Shown in pieces: positions 34,276-42,915 of a stretch of 61,153 nt of DNA. The DNA is taken from contig NZ_BOMB01000006.1 in the NCBI RefSeq assembly GCF_016861975.1, positions 1 through 61,153 of the forward strand, in the 5' to 3' direction. Made by a program: the position numbers and the translations under genes. Source of the DNA: Actinocatenispora rupis. Lineage in GTDB: Bacteria; Actinomycetota; Actinomycetes; Mycobacteriales; Micromonosporaceae. Position 1 is the stretch's first letter. Each line of letters opens with the position of its first letter. The notes under the pieces were generated by a model, which was not told the DNA's origin, ran no database searches, and was given only the letters and a program-made list of their open reading frames with translations.

Positions 34276-34934
34276 CCATCCGGGTGTTCCTCGTCGACGA
34301 CCAGGTCATGGTCCGGGCCGGGTTCGTGATGATGATCGAGGCCCAGCCGGACATGGTGGTCGCCGGCGAGGCCGGCGACGGCATCGAGGCGCTAGACAGG
34401 CTCGCCGGCACCGCCGTCGACGTGGTCCTGATGGACGTGCGGATGCCCCGGCTCAACGGCGTTGACGCCCTGCGCCGGCTGCTCGCACGGCCCGGCACGA
34501 CCCCGAAGGTGGTCGTGCTGACCACCTTCGACCTGGACGAGTACGCGTTCGCCGCGCTGCGCGCCGGTGCCAGCGGGTTCCTGGTCAAGGACGCACCGCC
34601 CGGCGATCTGCTGGCCGCCATCCGTACGGTGCACCGCGGCGACGCCGTCATCGCCCCGTCCACCACCCGCCGGCTGATCGACCACGTGGCCGCCGAACTG
34701 CCCGTCGCGGAGCCCGGACCGAACCCGCTGGCCGAGCTGACCGCACGCGAACGCGAGGTACTGCTCGAAATGGCGCGCGGGGCGTCCAACGCCCAGATCG
34801 CCAGCCGGCTCCTGGTGTCCGAGGGCACCGTGAAGGTCCACGTCGGGCGGATCCTCGCCAAGCTGGGGCTGCGCGACCGGATCCAGGCGGTGATCTTCGC
34901 CTACGAGCACCGGCTGATCCGCCCCGGCTCTTGA
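34272..34934 (+). CDS. NarL/LuxR-type response regulator
   Basis: This 220-residue protein has a receiver domain (FLVDDQVMVRAGF; phospho-Asp in VVLMDVRMPRLNG; Lys in FLVKDAPPG). A LuxR HTH follows (LTAREREVLLEMARGASNAQIASRLLVSEGTVKVHVGRILAKLGL). It begins with GTG overlapping the kinase stop (GTGA). Likely targets are the preceding operon or conjugation genes; neither is shown by the sequence. Confidence 0.95.
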   Translation: MTIRVFLVDDQVMVRAGFVMMIEAQPDMVVAGEAGDGIEALDRLAGTAVDVVLMDVRMPRLNGVDALRRLLARPGTTPKVVVLTTFDLDEYAFAALRAGASGFLVKDAPPGDLLAAIRTVHRGDAVIAPSTTRRLIDHVAAELPVAEPGPNPLAELTAREREVLLEMARGASNAQIASRLLVSEGTVKVHVGRILAKLGLRDRIQAVIFAYEHRLIRPGS

Positions 34935-34936
34935 CC

Positions 34937-35461
34937 TCACCGCGCGCCGGGACGCCTGTGACGCGGTGGGGAGTCCCAGTACACGAGCCCGACGGTGGCG
35001 GCACCGTAGACGGCCCAGCCGATGCGTGCCCCGCCCATCCGGAAGCCCGCCCCGCACCACAGCAGCGCACCGACGGCCAGCCACGCCCACAGCGCTGTGG
35101 CGGGAGAAACGGGAACCGTTGCGGCATACTCGCCGCCGACAGCCGAGCGCAACCCGTCGAGCATCGGGCCGCTGAGGCTCGGCACCTGCGCCCACTGGGC
35201 GCCCTCCCCGACCCAGCGAGCCACCTGCTCGCCCGTCCAGCCGGCGGCCGGCCCCACGATCCACAGCATCGCCGCGCACACCGTCACCGTGCTGGTCGTG
35301 ACAGCCGCGGCCACCAGCCAGCCCGGCGGCCAACCCTGCGCATCCACTGCACGCGCTTGACTCCACAGACGCCACCGCAACGCCCGAAGCACCGCGCGCG
35401 GACCGGCCGGCACAGGCGGTTCTGGTCGTGGCGGCGGAGGTGGCGGCAGAATCGTGGGCAT
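34937..35461 (-). CDS. Membrane protein, 174 residues
   Basis: A proline-rich N-terminus (MPTILPPPPPPRPEPPVP) is followed by three likely membrane segments (WLVAAAVTTSTVTVCAAMLWIVG, ALWAWLAVGALLWCGAGF, WAVYGAATVGLVYW). It is convergent with the response regulator, 2 bp apart. The family is not recognised. It may belong to the conjugation apparatus, judging by position only. Confidence 0.65.
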   Translation of the reverse strand: MPTILPPPPPPRPEPPVPAGPRAVLRALRWRLWSQARAVDAQGWPPGWLVAAAVTTSTVTVCAAMLWIVGPAAGWTGEQVARWVGEGAQWAQVPSLSGPMLDGLRSAVGGEYAATVPVSPATALWAWLAVGALLWCGAGFRMGGARIGWAVYGAATVGLVYWDSPPRHRRPGAR

Positions 35462-35540
35462 CGCGGCACCGTATCGGCTGCCCGCTCGTGCCCCCGCCGC
35501 GCAGCGCTCCCGGGCTTATCGCCGGAGGTGAGGACGGCGT

Positions 35541-35576
35541 GCCCGTCGTGGCCGCGGGTCCGCGGCCACGACGGGC
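35541..35576. repeat. 16-bp perfect hairpin in the 35.5-kb gap
   Basis: GCCCGTCGTGGCCGCG (35541-35556) and its complement at 35561-35576 form a perfect stem with a GGTC loop. With the two DnaA boxes 140 bp further on, it makes this gap a candidate origin or transfer region. Confidence 0.6.
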
Positions 35577-35713
35577 GGGTGCCGTCGGTTCCTGCTGCGT
35601 GCTCTGCCCCACCGCCGCGGAGGCGTGGCCGGCAGAGCGTGGAGTGGATCGCGCCGGCGGCACCTGCCACAGTGCCCGTCTGCCTGGCCCGCCCACAGCC
35701 CCGCCCACCTTCC

Positions 35714-35733
35714 TGTGGATAACTTGTGGATAA
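35714..35733 (-). promoter_or_regulatory. Two perfect DnaA boxes, 11 bp apart
   Basis: TGTGGATAA at 35714-35722 and again at 35725-35733 are, on the minus strand, two tandem TTATCCACA boxes. This is the strict consensus for DnaA binding, and one helical turn apart allows cooperative binding. They lie beside replication/conjugation genes, so they may mark an origin used when the element is excised. Confidence 0.6.
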
Positions 35734-35747
35734 CCGTGTGGTTCTGG

Positions 35748-36500
35748 TCAGTGGTAGTAGACCGCGACCACGCGCAGCGTCGAGTGTTGCCGCAGGTAGC
35801 GGGAGGCGGCGTCGGCGTAGCGGTCGAACGCTGTCGGTGTCTCGCGCGTCGGCGCCAGCAGCGTGCCATCGGCCGCAAGGAGACGGTCGCCGACGAGGGC
35901 GTGCAGAGCGCGTCGGCGGCAAAACAGGTCGCGGCCGTCAGCGAGTTCGGCATGCGCGCTGGCGTAGCTGTCGGGCCGGAACCGTCCGAAGACGGGTGTG
36001 GTGTCCGGCCGGTGGTCGTAGTCGCGGAGGGCGCGGATGGCGGGTTGGGCGGCGAACGCGCGGCGGGCCCAGTCCAGCGGATAGCGCTCAGGGTTCTGGG
36101 TGTGCAGGTTGGTGAACAGGGTCCAGGGCTGTGCGGGTGGGGTGTGCATGGTGACGGCGTCGTAGAGCAACCAGACCCGTAGCGCTGCGGTGTGGGCGTG
36201 GTGGGCGGCGTGGTCGAGGTTGAGGAGGTGGATGGGCCCGCCGGCGCAGCGCATCCCGTCGCGGTGGGTGCGGGCGCCGATCAGGTCGTGGCGGGTCGCG
36301 GTGGGGTGGGCGGTGAATCGGCCGTGGACCAGCGCCCAGCGATGCCCGCCGGGCAGGGCGGGTCGCCGGGCCGCGCGGTTCGGTGTGAACCGGGCTGGGG
36401 CGGCGGTCGGGTGGGTGTGGAGGTGGGTGAGGGCGTGGCTGATCGCGGCGGGCAGCAGCCGGTGGGTGGGCGGTAGGCACAGCAGGAGGACCGGGCGCAT
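35748..36500 (-). CDS. Hypothetical His-rich protein, 250 residues
   Basis: It reads MRPVLLLCLPPTHRLLPAAI, SHALTHLHTHPTAAPARFTPNRAARRP, GGHRWALVHGRFTAHP, GGPIHLLNLDHAAHHAHTAAL and PLDWARRAFAAQPAIRALRDYD. There is a high proportion of His and Arg and no known domain. AAGGGAG precedes ATG 36500. It follows the Replic_Relax gene by 100 bp on the same strand. Confidence 0.65.
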   Translation of the reverse strand: MRPVLLLCLPPTHRLLPAAISHALTHLHTHPTAAPARFTPNRAARRPALPGGHRWALVHGRFTAHPTATRHDLIGARTHRDGMRCAGGPIHLLNLDHAAHHAHTAALRVWLLYDAVTMHTPPAQPWTLFTNLHTQNPERYPLDWARRAFAAQPAIRALRDYDHRPDTTPVFGRFRPDSYASAHAELADGRDLFCRRRALHALVGDRLLAADGTLLAPTRETPTAFDRYADAASRYLRQHSTLRVVAVYYH

Positions 36501-36600
36501 GGTGTCTCCCTTCCGCCGGATCAGGGCTGTGGATGACGAGCGGTGTGGGCGGGCGAGGGATCGACTCGCCCACACCGCGTCGGTGGTCGGCTCGTGGGTG

Positions 36601-37713
36601 TCAGGCCAGGCCGGGGTTGAGGGGGCCGATCAGGTCGGCCGTGTGGGGCAGCTCGCCGATGGGCAGTCGTGCGTCGGGTCCGCCGTGTACCTGCCACATG
36701 GCCTCGGCGGGGTGGTGGGTGGCGGTCGGGCGGTTGCAGTGGCGGTGGGCGGTGGCGACGATGACGTCGCGGCCGATGCTGGTGGTGGCGAGCCGGTCGT
36801 GGAGGTGTTGTTCGCGGGTCGCGTTGGGCAGCCAGAACAGCACCGGCCAGCTGGGTCCGCCGGCGTCGGCGAGACGCTGGTAGCCGTCCAGTTTCGCGAT
36901 CAGCCGGGCGAGGGGGCGTTCGGTGCCGGTGTCGTGTTCGAGGAAGAACCCGACCGGCCCCGCGGGTCCGGTCCAGACGCCGTGTCCGTCGGGGCGGATC
37001 CGTTCGGCGAACGCGCGGCGGGTCCGCGGCTCCGACCACCACCGTGACAGCCGGCCCGTCTCGGGGGTGTGGCGGGCGTGGCCGGTCAGGTCGGCGAAGA
37101 ACTGGTTGACGCCGACCAGATGCGCCAGTCGGGGGCTGGCGGCGAGCCGGTCACGGCGACGCGCCACCGTCGACGGGGCCGGCATATCGCGGTCGTCGGC
37201 GGCGGCGACCAGCCGCGCGCCGAGCACACCGAGGGTCCAGTGGTTGACGCCGCGGGTGCCGGTGGCCGGGTTGTGGGGGCGGAACGCGTCGAGCAGCAGC
37301 AGGGCGCGGAGTCGGGCGAGGCGCTGTTTGGCGGTTGATGGTGAGCCGAACAGCATGGTGGTGATCTGGGCGGTGGTCAGGGTTCCGTGTTCGGACAGCA
37401 GGTTCAGCAGCACCCGGTCCCGGTCGGTGACCGACCCGATCACCCCGAACACGCTCAACGGCCTGGCAGCAGGCTGAACGGTTGCCTGGCCCCCCGGGCG
37501 GTCCCCCGACAGGGGGAGTCGCGTTTGTATTCGGCCGGAAACATGCGCGCTGACCTGCGGTGTTAGCCGTTTGTTGGCGGCCAGGCTGCGACGGGGGGTA
37601 CGGCAGGGGGTAAGGCGGGGGGTCGGGCAGGGGGTGGGGCGGAGGGGGTCTGCAGCCCTCCGATCGGTGCGGGGGTTTCGGGTGAGGGCCTTGAGGCGGT
37701 GGAACGGATTCAT
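36601..37713 (-). CDS. Replic_Relax-family protein (replication-relaxation)
   Basis: This 370-residue protein has a low-complexity Pro/Arg-rich N-terminus (to ~residue 85). A winged HTH follows (DRVLLNLLSEHGTLTTAQITTMLFGSPSTAKQRLARLRAL), then HWTLGVLGARLVAA, HLVGVNQFFADL, and a C-terminal core with GFFLEHDTGTERPLARLIAKLDGYQRL. This matches PF13814 proteins found on Gram-positive mobile elements. It may serve in replication or as part of the relaxosome. ATG 37713 overlaps the VirD4-like stop (ATGA); a later start is possible. Confidence 0.8.
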   Translation of the reverse strand: MNPFHRLKALTRNPRTDRRAADPLRPTPCPTPRLTPCRTPRRSLAANKRLTPQVSAHVSGRIQTRLPLSGDRPGGQATVQPAARPLSVFGVIGSVTDRDRVLLNLLSEHGTLTTAQITTMLFGSPSTAKQRLARLRALLLLDAFRPHNPATGTRGVNHWTLGVLGARLVAAADDRDMPAPSTVARRRDRLAASPRLAHLVGVNQFFADLTGHARHTPETGRLSRWWSEPRTRRAFAERIRPDGHGVWTGPAGPVGFFLEHDTGTERPLARLIAKLDGYQRLADAGGPSWPVLFWLPNATREQHLHDRLATTSIGRDVIVATAHRHCNRPTATHHPAEAMWQVHGGPDARLPIGELPHTADLIGPLNPGLA

Positions 37714-40145
37714 GACGACTCCTTCGGTCGGGGGCAACGGCGCCGGGCGGATGCTCGGGCCAGCCGGCTGATCGCACTGGGCGCCGCGGCGGTCTGCTCG
37801 GCCCGCAGGGAACTGGATCGCCGGATGTCGTCGGCGGCGCCGACAACGGGCTTTGGTGGTGCGGTGTGAAGGCTGAACGCGGCGGTCTGCCGGTTGTCGA
37901 CCATCAGCCGGGCCGCGGCGGTGTAGGCGTCCAGGTGCGACAGGTCGTGCTGGTCGAGTTCCGGGAGGGTGTGCCGGGACAGGATCCGGGCGTCCTCGGG
38001 CGAGCACGCGAAGATGATCTTGTTGCGGGCGTTGGCCGAGATCGCCGACTCCACCTCCGCGGGCAGCTGCGCCAAGTCCTGGTGAGCCAAGGTCAGCGAC
38101 AGGTGGTAGCCGCGGGCCTCGGCCAACATGGAGTCCACGGAGTTGGGCAGGGTGAGGAAGTTCTGACACTCGTCCAGGTAGGCCGAGCAGTCCCGGCGGC
38201 GTTCTTCGGGACGGTCGATGCGGGCGGTGGCCGCCTGCCACGTCTGGGCCAACAGGAAGCTGCCGAGTAGCCGGCAGGTGTCCTCCCCCAGCGTGCCTTT
38301 CGGCAGCCGCGCGAGCACGATCCCGCCATGGTCGAGGACCTTGCGCATGTCGAGGCTGGAGCGTGGCTGGCCGAGCGTGCGGCGCGGGAAGTCCCGCAAC
38401 AGGACGGCGCGCAGGCGGGCCAGGACGGGGCCGATGATCTGGGCGCGGACCGCGTCGCCCATTGACTCGTACCAGGTCCAGAACCCGCCCAGCCCGTCCG
38501 GGTCGTCCAGCTCGGCGGTCAGCTGCGCCCGGAACTGTTTGTCCTGCAGCAGAGGCGGCACCAACGTCAACGTCGCGTTCGCATGCCGCAGCAGCGTCAG
38601 ACACGCCACCCGCAGCACGTCGTCGATCCGCGGGCCCCAGTGCCGTTGGAAGATCTTGCCGAAGATGGAGCAGACGTTGTCGACGACCAGGTCGTGGTCG
38701 TCCCCGTCGAGCGGGTTGATCACCGGGGTGTGGTCCTGCTCCGGATCCACCAGCCACACCCGATCCGCAGTCGAGGCCGGGAGCCGGTCGAGGATGTCGG
38801 TGACCAGATCGCCCTTCGGATCCACGACCACGACGGCGCGGTGGGCGGCGACGTCGTCGAGGATCATGTTGGTCAGCAGGGTCGACTTGCCGGAGCCGGT
38901 GGCGCCGAGCATGTGCACGTGCTGCCGGGCGTCCGCCGCGGTCAACGCGACCGGATGCCCACCGGCCGCCGCGACACCGAGGCGTTTGGTGTTGCGGCCG
39001 CCGGAGACGATCTGCACCGGGGCGGGAGCGGTCTTCGCCCGGGCCCGGTCCAGCCCGGGCACGGCGAGATCGCGTGGCAGTGCGGCGATCGCGGACAGTT
39101 CCTCGGCCGACAGCAGGCTTCCGGCCAGGAGTCGCCGTGAGGCCAGGGCGGCGGCGGGGCGGTGCAGGCGCCGGCGCCGCAGATGATTGCGGGCCGTGTA
39201 GACCGCCGACGCCGCAGCCATCCCTTGCGCGATCGTCCGCAGCCGCGCCCGGACCGCCGGCGATGGCCGGCCCTGGCTGCCGCGGCTGGGGCGGGTGGCC
39301 ACGGCGTAGCGGATCGCGGTCTGCCACTGCGGCTGCGTCGCCTTGTCCATCGCCGCGCGAGCCTCCCGCTCCCGCCACGGATCCGCCTGCGCAGACGCTC
39401 GCTGGTGCGGCTTCGGCGTCGGGCCGGGCGTCGCCAGATCCAGCAGACCCGACACCACGCCACGTGTGCGTCGCCCGGCGCGCAGTGCTGCCGCGTCGCG
39501 GCGCAGCCGGGCGTGTTGGCGCGGCGTGGCCGGCCGGGCCAGGATCTGCACGCAGGCCACATCGGTGCCGCGCAGCCCGGTCGCGGCGGAGATCAACGGC
39601 CGCAACGGATCCGCCGTGTGCGCGGTGTTCAGGGGATACAGCGCGGGCAATGCCGGAGCCAAGGCCCCACCGGTCGCCCACGCCTCGTCCGGAATCGGGG
39701 CGGTGTCCTCGGCCGGGGTGCAGGACGCGCCCGGCCAGGCCGCCATGACCGCGGCCTGCACGGCGCGCACCGGCACCCGGGCCGGGATCCACAAGCCGAT
39801 CGACAGGGCACGGCCATCCCAGCGGTACTCCAGCCCGACGTGCGGGATGCCGAACAGTAGCCGCCGCCACGCCGGCGGGGTCAGGACCCCGGCCAGCGTC
39901 GCCCACAGCTGGCCGACGCCCGCCGGCTCGACCTCCGGGGGTGGCAGGATCTCCAGCCGCTGCCCGCTGCGGCACCAGCGGGCCTGCCGCACCCCACGCA
40001 CGGTAGGACGGGCGACGGTTGCGGCAATGAGTGCGGCGACGGCGACCGCGATCAGCGCGGTGTGGTGGTGTGCGAGAAGCTGACCGAGCTGGGAGAGATG
40101 CGCGTACGGGCCGGGCTGGTGCGCGAAAAGCGGAAGGGCGATCAT
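37710..40145 (-). CDS. VirD4/TraG-type conjugative coupling ATPase
   Basis: This 811-residue protein has an N-terminal membrane segment (TALIAVAVAALIAATVA, residues ~29-45), a long variable domain, Walker A GATGSGKS (414-421), VVVVDPKGDLVTDIL, and the Walker B-like CSAYLDECQNFL. AHQDLAQLP and IIFACSPEDARILS follow, typical of TraG/TraD coupling proteins. It should pump DNA into the type IV channel. It is coupled by ATGA overlaps to the VirB4 gene upstream and the Replic_Relax gene downstream. Confidence 0.92.
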   Translation of the reverse strand: MIALPLFAHQPGPYAHLSQLGQLLAHHHTALIAVAVAALIAATVARPTVRGVRQARWCRSGQRLEILPPPEVEPAGVGQLWATLAGVLTPPAWRRLLFGIPHVGLEYRWDGRALSIGLWIPARVPVRAVQAAVMAAWPGASCTPAEDTAPIPDEAWATGGALAPALPALYPLNTAHTADPLRPLISAATGLRGTDVACVQILARPATPRQHARLRRDAAALRAGRRTRGVVSGLLDLATPGPTPKPHQRASAQADPWREREARAAMDKATQPQWQTAIRYAVATRPSRGSQGRPSPAVRARLRTIAQGMAAASAVYTARNHLRRRRLHRPAAALASRRLLAGSLLSAEELSAIAALPRDLAVPGLDRARAKTAPAPVQIVSGGRNTKRLGVAAAGGHPVALTAADARQHVHMLGATGSGKSTLLTNMILDDVAAHRAVVVVDPKGDLVTDILDRLPASTADRVWLVDPEQDHTPVINPLDGDDHDLVVDNVCSIFGKIFQRHWGPRIDDVLRVACLTLLRHANATLTLVPPLLQDKQFRAQLTAELDDPDGLGGFWTWYESMGDAVRAQIIGPVLARLRAVLLRDFPRRTLGQPRSSLDMRKVLDHGGIVLARLPKGTLGEDTCRLLGSFLLAQTWQAATARIDRPEERRRDCSAYLDECQNFLTLPNSVDSMLAEARGYHLSLTLAHQDLAQLPAEVESAISANARNKIIFACSPEDARILSRHTLPELDQHDLSHLDAYTAAARLMVDNRQTAAFSLHTAPPKPVVGAADDIRRSSSLRAEQTAAAPSAISRLARASARRRCPRPKESS

Positions 40146-41962
40146 GGGGCGTCCTCCTCCCCATCCAGCTGGACGAGCGGGTCCGTGCGGCAGAGGTCGT
40201 GTTCGGTGGGCGACCCGACCGCCCGGAACGCCACCCGCGATGTCCCCGCGACCAGAAGGCCCTCCCCGCGACGGCAGCTCAGCAGCAGCCGTGCTTCGCC
40301 CGCGGTCAGCCCGAACGCGTCGGTGATCTCCTCGATGGCCTGCGGGGCCTGCTTGAGCAGAATCTGCGTGGCGGCGTTGGCCACCACCGCGCGGCCGAGC
40401 TCGGTGGACAGCACGTCGCCGGCGTCCTGGGTGACCACCGTCAGTCCAGCGCCGCGTTTGCGGGACGCTTTGGCCATGCGGAACAGGAAGCGGGCGCCGG
40501 CGTCGTGTTGCAGCAGCGTCCACGCCTCGTCCACCACCACCAGCCGACGCCTTCCACCGGCAGGGGTGGTGTCGATGGCGCGCCAGATCGCATCCAGCGC
40601 CAGCAGCGTCCCGATCGGGCGCTGCTCGTCCGGGAGCTGCCGCAGCGACCACACGACCAGGTGTGAGTCGGGGCGATGGGTGGTGGGTCCGTCGAACAGG
40701 TCGGAGAACGTGCCGGTCACCCACGGCGCCAACCGAGCGGCCAGGGTATGCGCGGCGTCGTCACCATCGGCGGCGAGCTGAGCGGCGACATCCCGCAGCA
40801 GCGGGGCGGGCCGGTTCCAGGTGCGCGCGTCGTGAGTGATCCCCGCCGCGCCGTACGCGGCGGCGACGGCCCGGTCGAGCGCCGCGCGTTCGGCCGGCGG
40901 CGGGTCCTGGCCCAGCAGGACCGCGATGACGGTGTGGCAGAACAGGCACCGGCGGGTCAACGCATCCGGGCGGGTATCCCCGACCGGCAGGTCGAGCGGG
41001 TTCACGCGGACGCCGGCGGCGCCGAGGGCGATGACGGTGCCGCCGATGTGCCCGGCCAGTTGCCGGTATTCGTCGTCGGGGTCGATGATCGCGGCGGTCG
41101 CGCCGTGCTGCAGCCAGCGCAGCGTTTCCAGCTTGATCAGGTACGACTTGCCGGCGCCGGACTGGGCGAGGACGACGGCGTTGTGGTTGTCCTGGGCGAA
41201 CCGGTCCCACCACACAACGCCGGGCGAGTCGGCGTTGACGCCGTAGAGCACGCCGCCCTCCCCCGCCTCGTCGCCGGGCAGCGGTCCGGGCAGATCAGCC
41301 GACGACAACGGGAAGGACGCGGCGAGGGCGTCGGTATCCATCACCCGGGTCATCCGCAGCGCGTCATGCCCCAACGGGAGGGTGGAGGTCCAGCCGTGCA
41401 ACTGCCGCCACGTCGCCGGGGCAACGTCCAACAGCAGCGACGACGCCACCGCCTTCACCTGGGCAACCGCGTCACGCAGCGCGTCCAGAGACTCGGCGTG
41501 AACCGTCAGATAGACGCCGACCCGGAACAGGCGGGTGGCGCCGCGGGCGACTCGGTCGGCCAGACCGGTGGCGTCGTCGGCGGCGGCGTCGGTAACCGGG
41601 TTGGACAGCTTGCCCTTCTCCGCATCCAGCCGCCGGGCCGACTCCAGCCGGGCGCGCTGCTTGCGCAGCTTCATCGCCGCCACGGGCGGGGCGATCGGGT
41701 CAATGTGCACGGCCACGTCCAAGCGGCCAGGCCAGGCCAACAGCGGCTCCAACCAGGCCGGGCCGACCTCGGCCGGATAGCCGGTGACGGCGAGAGTGGT
41801 GGCATAGCCGTCCCCGACCTGCACGTGCCGGCCGGTTACCTCCACGCCGGCCGGTGCCGGCACCGGGCTACCGGAGACTGCGGCGCGGGACGAACGGCTC
41901 GCTGCGCGCGTGGTGCGGCTGGTGTGCGCGCGGGGGCGCAGCGTGTCGAGGAACGTGTTCAC
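40142..41962 (-). CDS. VirB4-type conjugation ATPase
   Basis: This 606-residue protein has Walker A AQSGAGKS (266-273), AAIIDPDDEYRQLAGHIGG and VNPLDLP. Walker B is RRLVVVDEAWTLLQ, followed by MAKASRKRGAGLTVVTQDAGD and NAATQILLKQ. All are standard for VirB4/TraE ATPases that energise type IV secretion. It starts with GTG 41962 overlapping the PrgI gene's stop (GTGA). Confidence 0.93.
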   Translation of the reverse strand: MNTFLDTLRPRAHTSRTTRAASRSSRAAVSGSPVPAPAGVEVTGRHVQVGDGYATTLAVTGYPAEVGPAWLEPLLAWPGRLDVAVHIDPIAPPVAAMKLRKQRARLESARRLDAEKGKLSNPVTDAAADDATGLADRVARGATRLFRVGVYLTVHAESLDALRDAVAQVKAVASSLLLDVAPATWRQLHGWTSTLPLGHDALRMTRVMDTDALAASFPLSSADLPGPLPGDEAGEGGVLYGVNADSPGVVWWDRFAQDNHNAVVLAQSGAGKSYLIKLETLRWLQHGATAAIIDPDDEYRQLAGHIGGTVIALGAAGVRVNPLDLPVGDTRPDALTRRCLFCHTVIAVLLGQDPPPAERAALDRAVAAAYGAAGITHDARTWNRPAPLLRDVAAQLAADGDDAAHTLAARLAPWVTGTFSDLFDGPTTHRPDSHLVVWSLRQLPDEQRPIGTLLALDAIWRAIDTTPAGGRRRLVVVDEAWTLLQHDAGARFLFRMAKASRKRGAGLTVVTQDAGDVLSTELGRAVVANAATQILLKQAPQAIEEITDAFGLTAGEARLLLSCRRGEGLLVAGTSRVAFRAVGSPTEHDLCRTDPLVQLDGEEDAP

Positions 41963-42915
41963 GGTGAGTCCTCCAGGTGGTGATCGACCGCCGCGGGCGG
42001 CCGGGCGCGGACCGGGGTGTCGGCCGCGGCGCGCCGGGTGTCAGCCGGCGGCGTGTAGGGGTCGACCGCGGCGGCCAGGCAGCCCGACACGGTGGGCGCG
42101 TCGAGGACCCGGGCGGCCACGCCCAGCCCGGCCAGGGAGCGGGTGGTGCGCTGTCCGGTGCGGGCGGCGTCGCGGCCGGTGCCGGCCCAGCAGACGATGG
42201 TCGAGGTCCGGCGCAGCGGGTGCCGCTCCTCGGCCAGCTCGGCCAGCCACGCGGCGTGATCCAGCGCGGCGGCCTCCAGCGCCGGGTCCGGCAAGCCAGC
42301 GGCGGTCTCCTGAAGTCGGCGGGCCTTCTGATGCAGGTCGACCGGCTGCGCGGTGGCCACGATCTGCACCGGCTCGGCCAGGGAGTTCAGCCAGCGGCCG
42401 AACGCGTCGATCAGGGCCGCCTGCTCCGCCTCGGTGCGCAGGGAGGCGTTCACGGTGGAGCAGGCGACCAGCGCGACGTGCCGGCCGTCGCCGAGGGCGA
42501 GGGTGCCGTCGGCGGCGATCGCGTCGGCCGGCAGTCGCAGCAGCCCGGGGGTCGGCAGACCGGACGGCACCGGCGGCGCCCAGCCCGGCAGCGTGGCCGG
42601 CTCGGCCGGCTGCGACGCCAGCCGGGACGGGGCGCGGCGGGCGCTGATCGCGGCGAGCAGCCACCGGTCCAGCGGCAGCCCGTCCCGACGGCCCAGCGCC
42701 ACGGCCACGGTCACAGCGGCGAGCGGCACCGCCGCGCACAGCAGCACGATCCCGGGAATCAGGCCAGACAGCAGCCGCCAACCGACCCAGCCGGCCAGGG
42801 CGGCGCCGCCGATGATCGCCAACTGCCGGAACGTCAGCCCGTAGGCGATGGTGTCCGGGGTGTCGATGTCGGCCGGAACCTGCGCGCGCAGGCCGTCCTC
42901 GTCGTGGTTGGTCAT
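41959..42915 (-). CDS. PrgI-family type IV secretion membrane protein
   Basis: This 318-residue protein reads RAQVPADIDTPDTIAYGLTFRQLAIIGGAALAGW and then two membrane segments (LAIIGGAALAGWVGWRLL, IVLLCAAVPLAAVTVAVAL). This is the PrgI signature, followed by a long soluble domain (IVATAQPVDLHQKARRLQE, HPLRRTSTIVCWAGTG). PrgI proteins replace VirB3 in Gram-positive systems, and here the soluble part is unusually long. ATG 42915 overlaps the VirB6-like stop. Confidence 0.85.
   Translation of the reverse strand: MTNHDEDGLRAQVPADIDTPDTIAYGLTFRQLAIIGGAALAGWVGWRLLSGLIPGIVLLCAAVPLAAVTVAVALGRRDGLPLDRWLLAAISARRAPSRLASQPAEPATLPGWAPPVPSGLPTPGLLRLPADAIAADGTLALGDGRHVALVACSTVNASLRTEAEQAALIDAFGRWLNSLAEPVQIVATAQPVDLHQKARRLQETAAGLPDPALEAAALDHAAWLAELAEERHPLRRTSTIVCWAGTGRDAARTGQRTTRSLAGLGVAARVLDAPTVSGCLAAAVDPYTPPADTRRAAADTPVRARPPAAVDHHLEDSP

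Noticed and set aside
37714-40164. Upstream extension of the Replic_Relax frame to 1187 residues
   Set aside because: The extra part is out of frame with, and antiparallel in character to, the VirD4-like coding sequence that occupies it; ATGA overlap fixes the real start near 37713.
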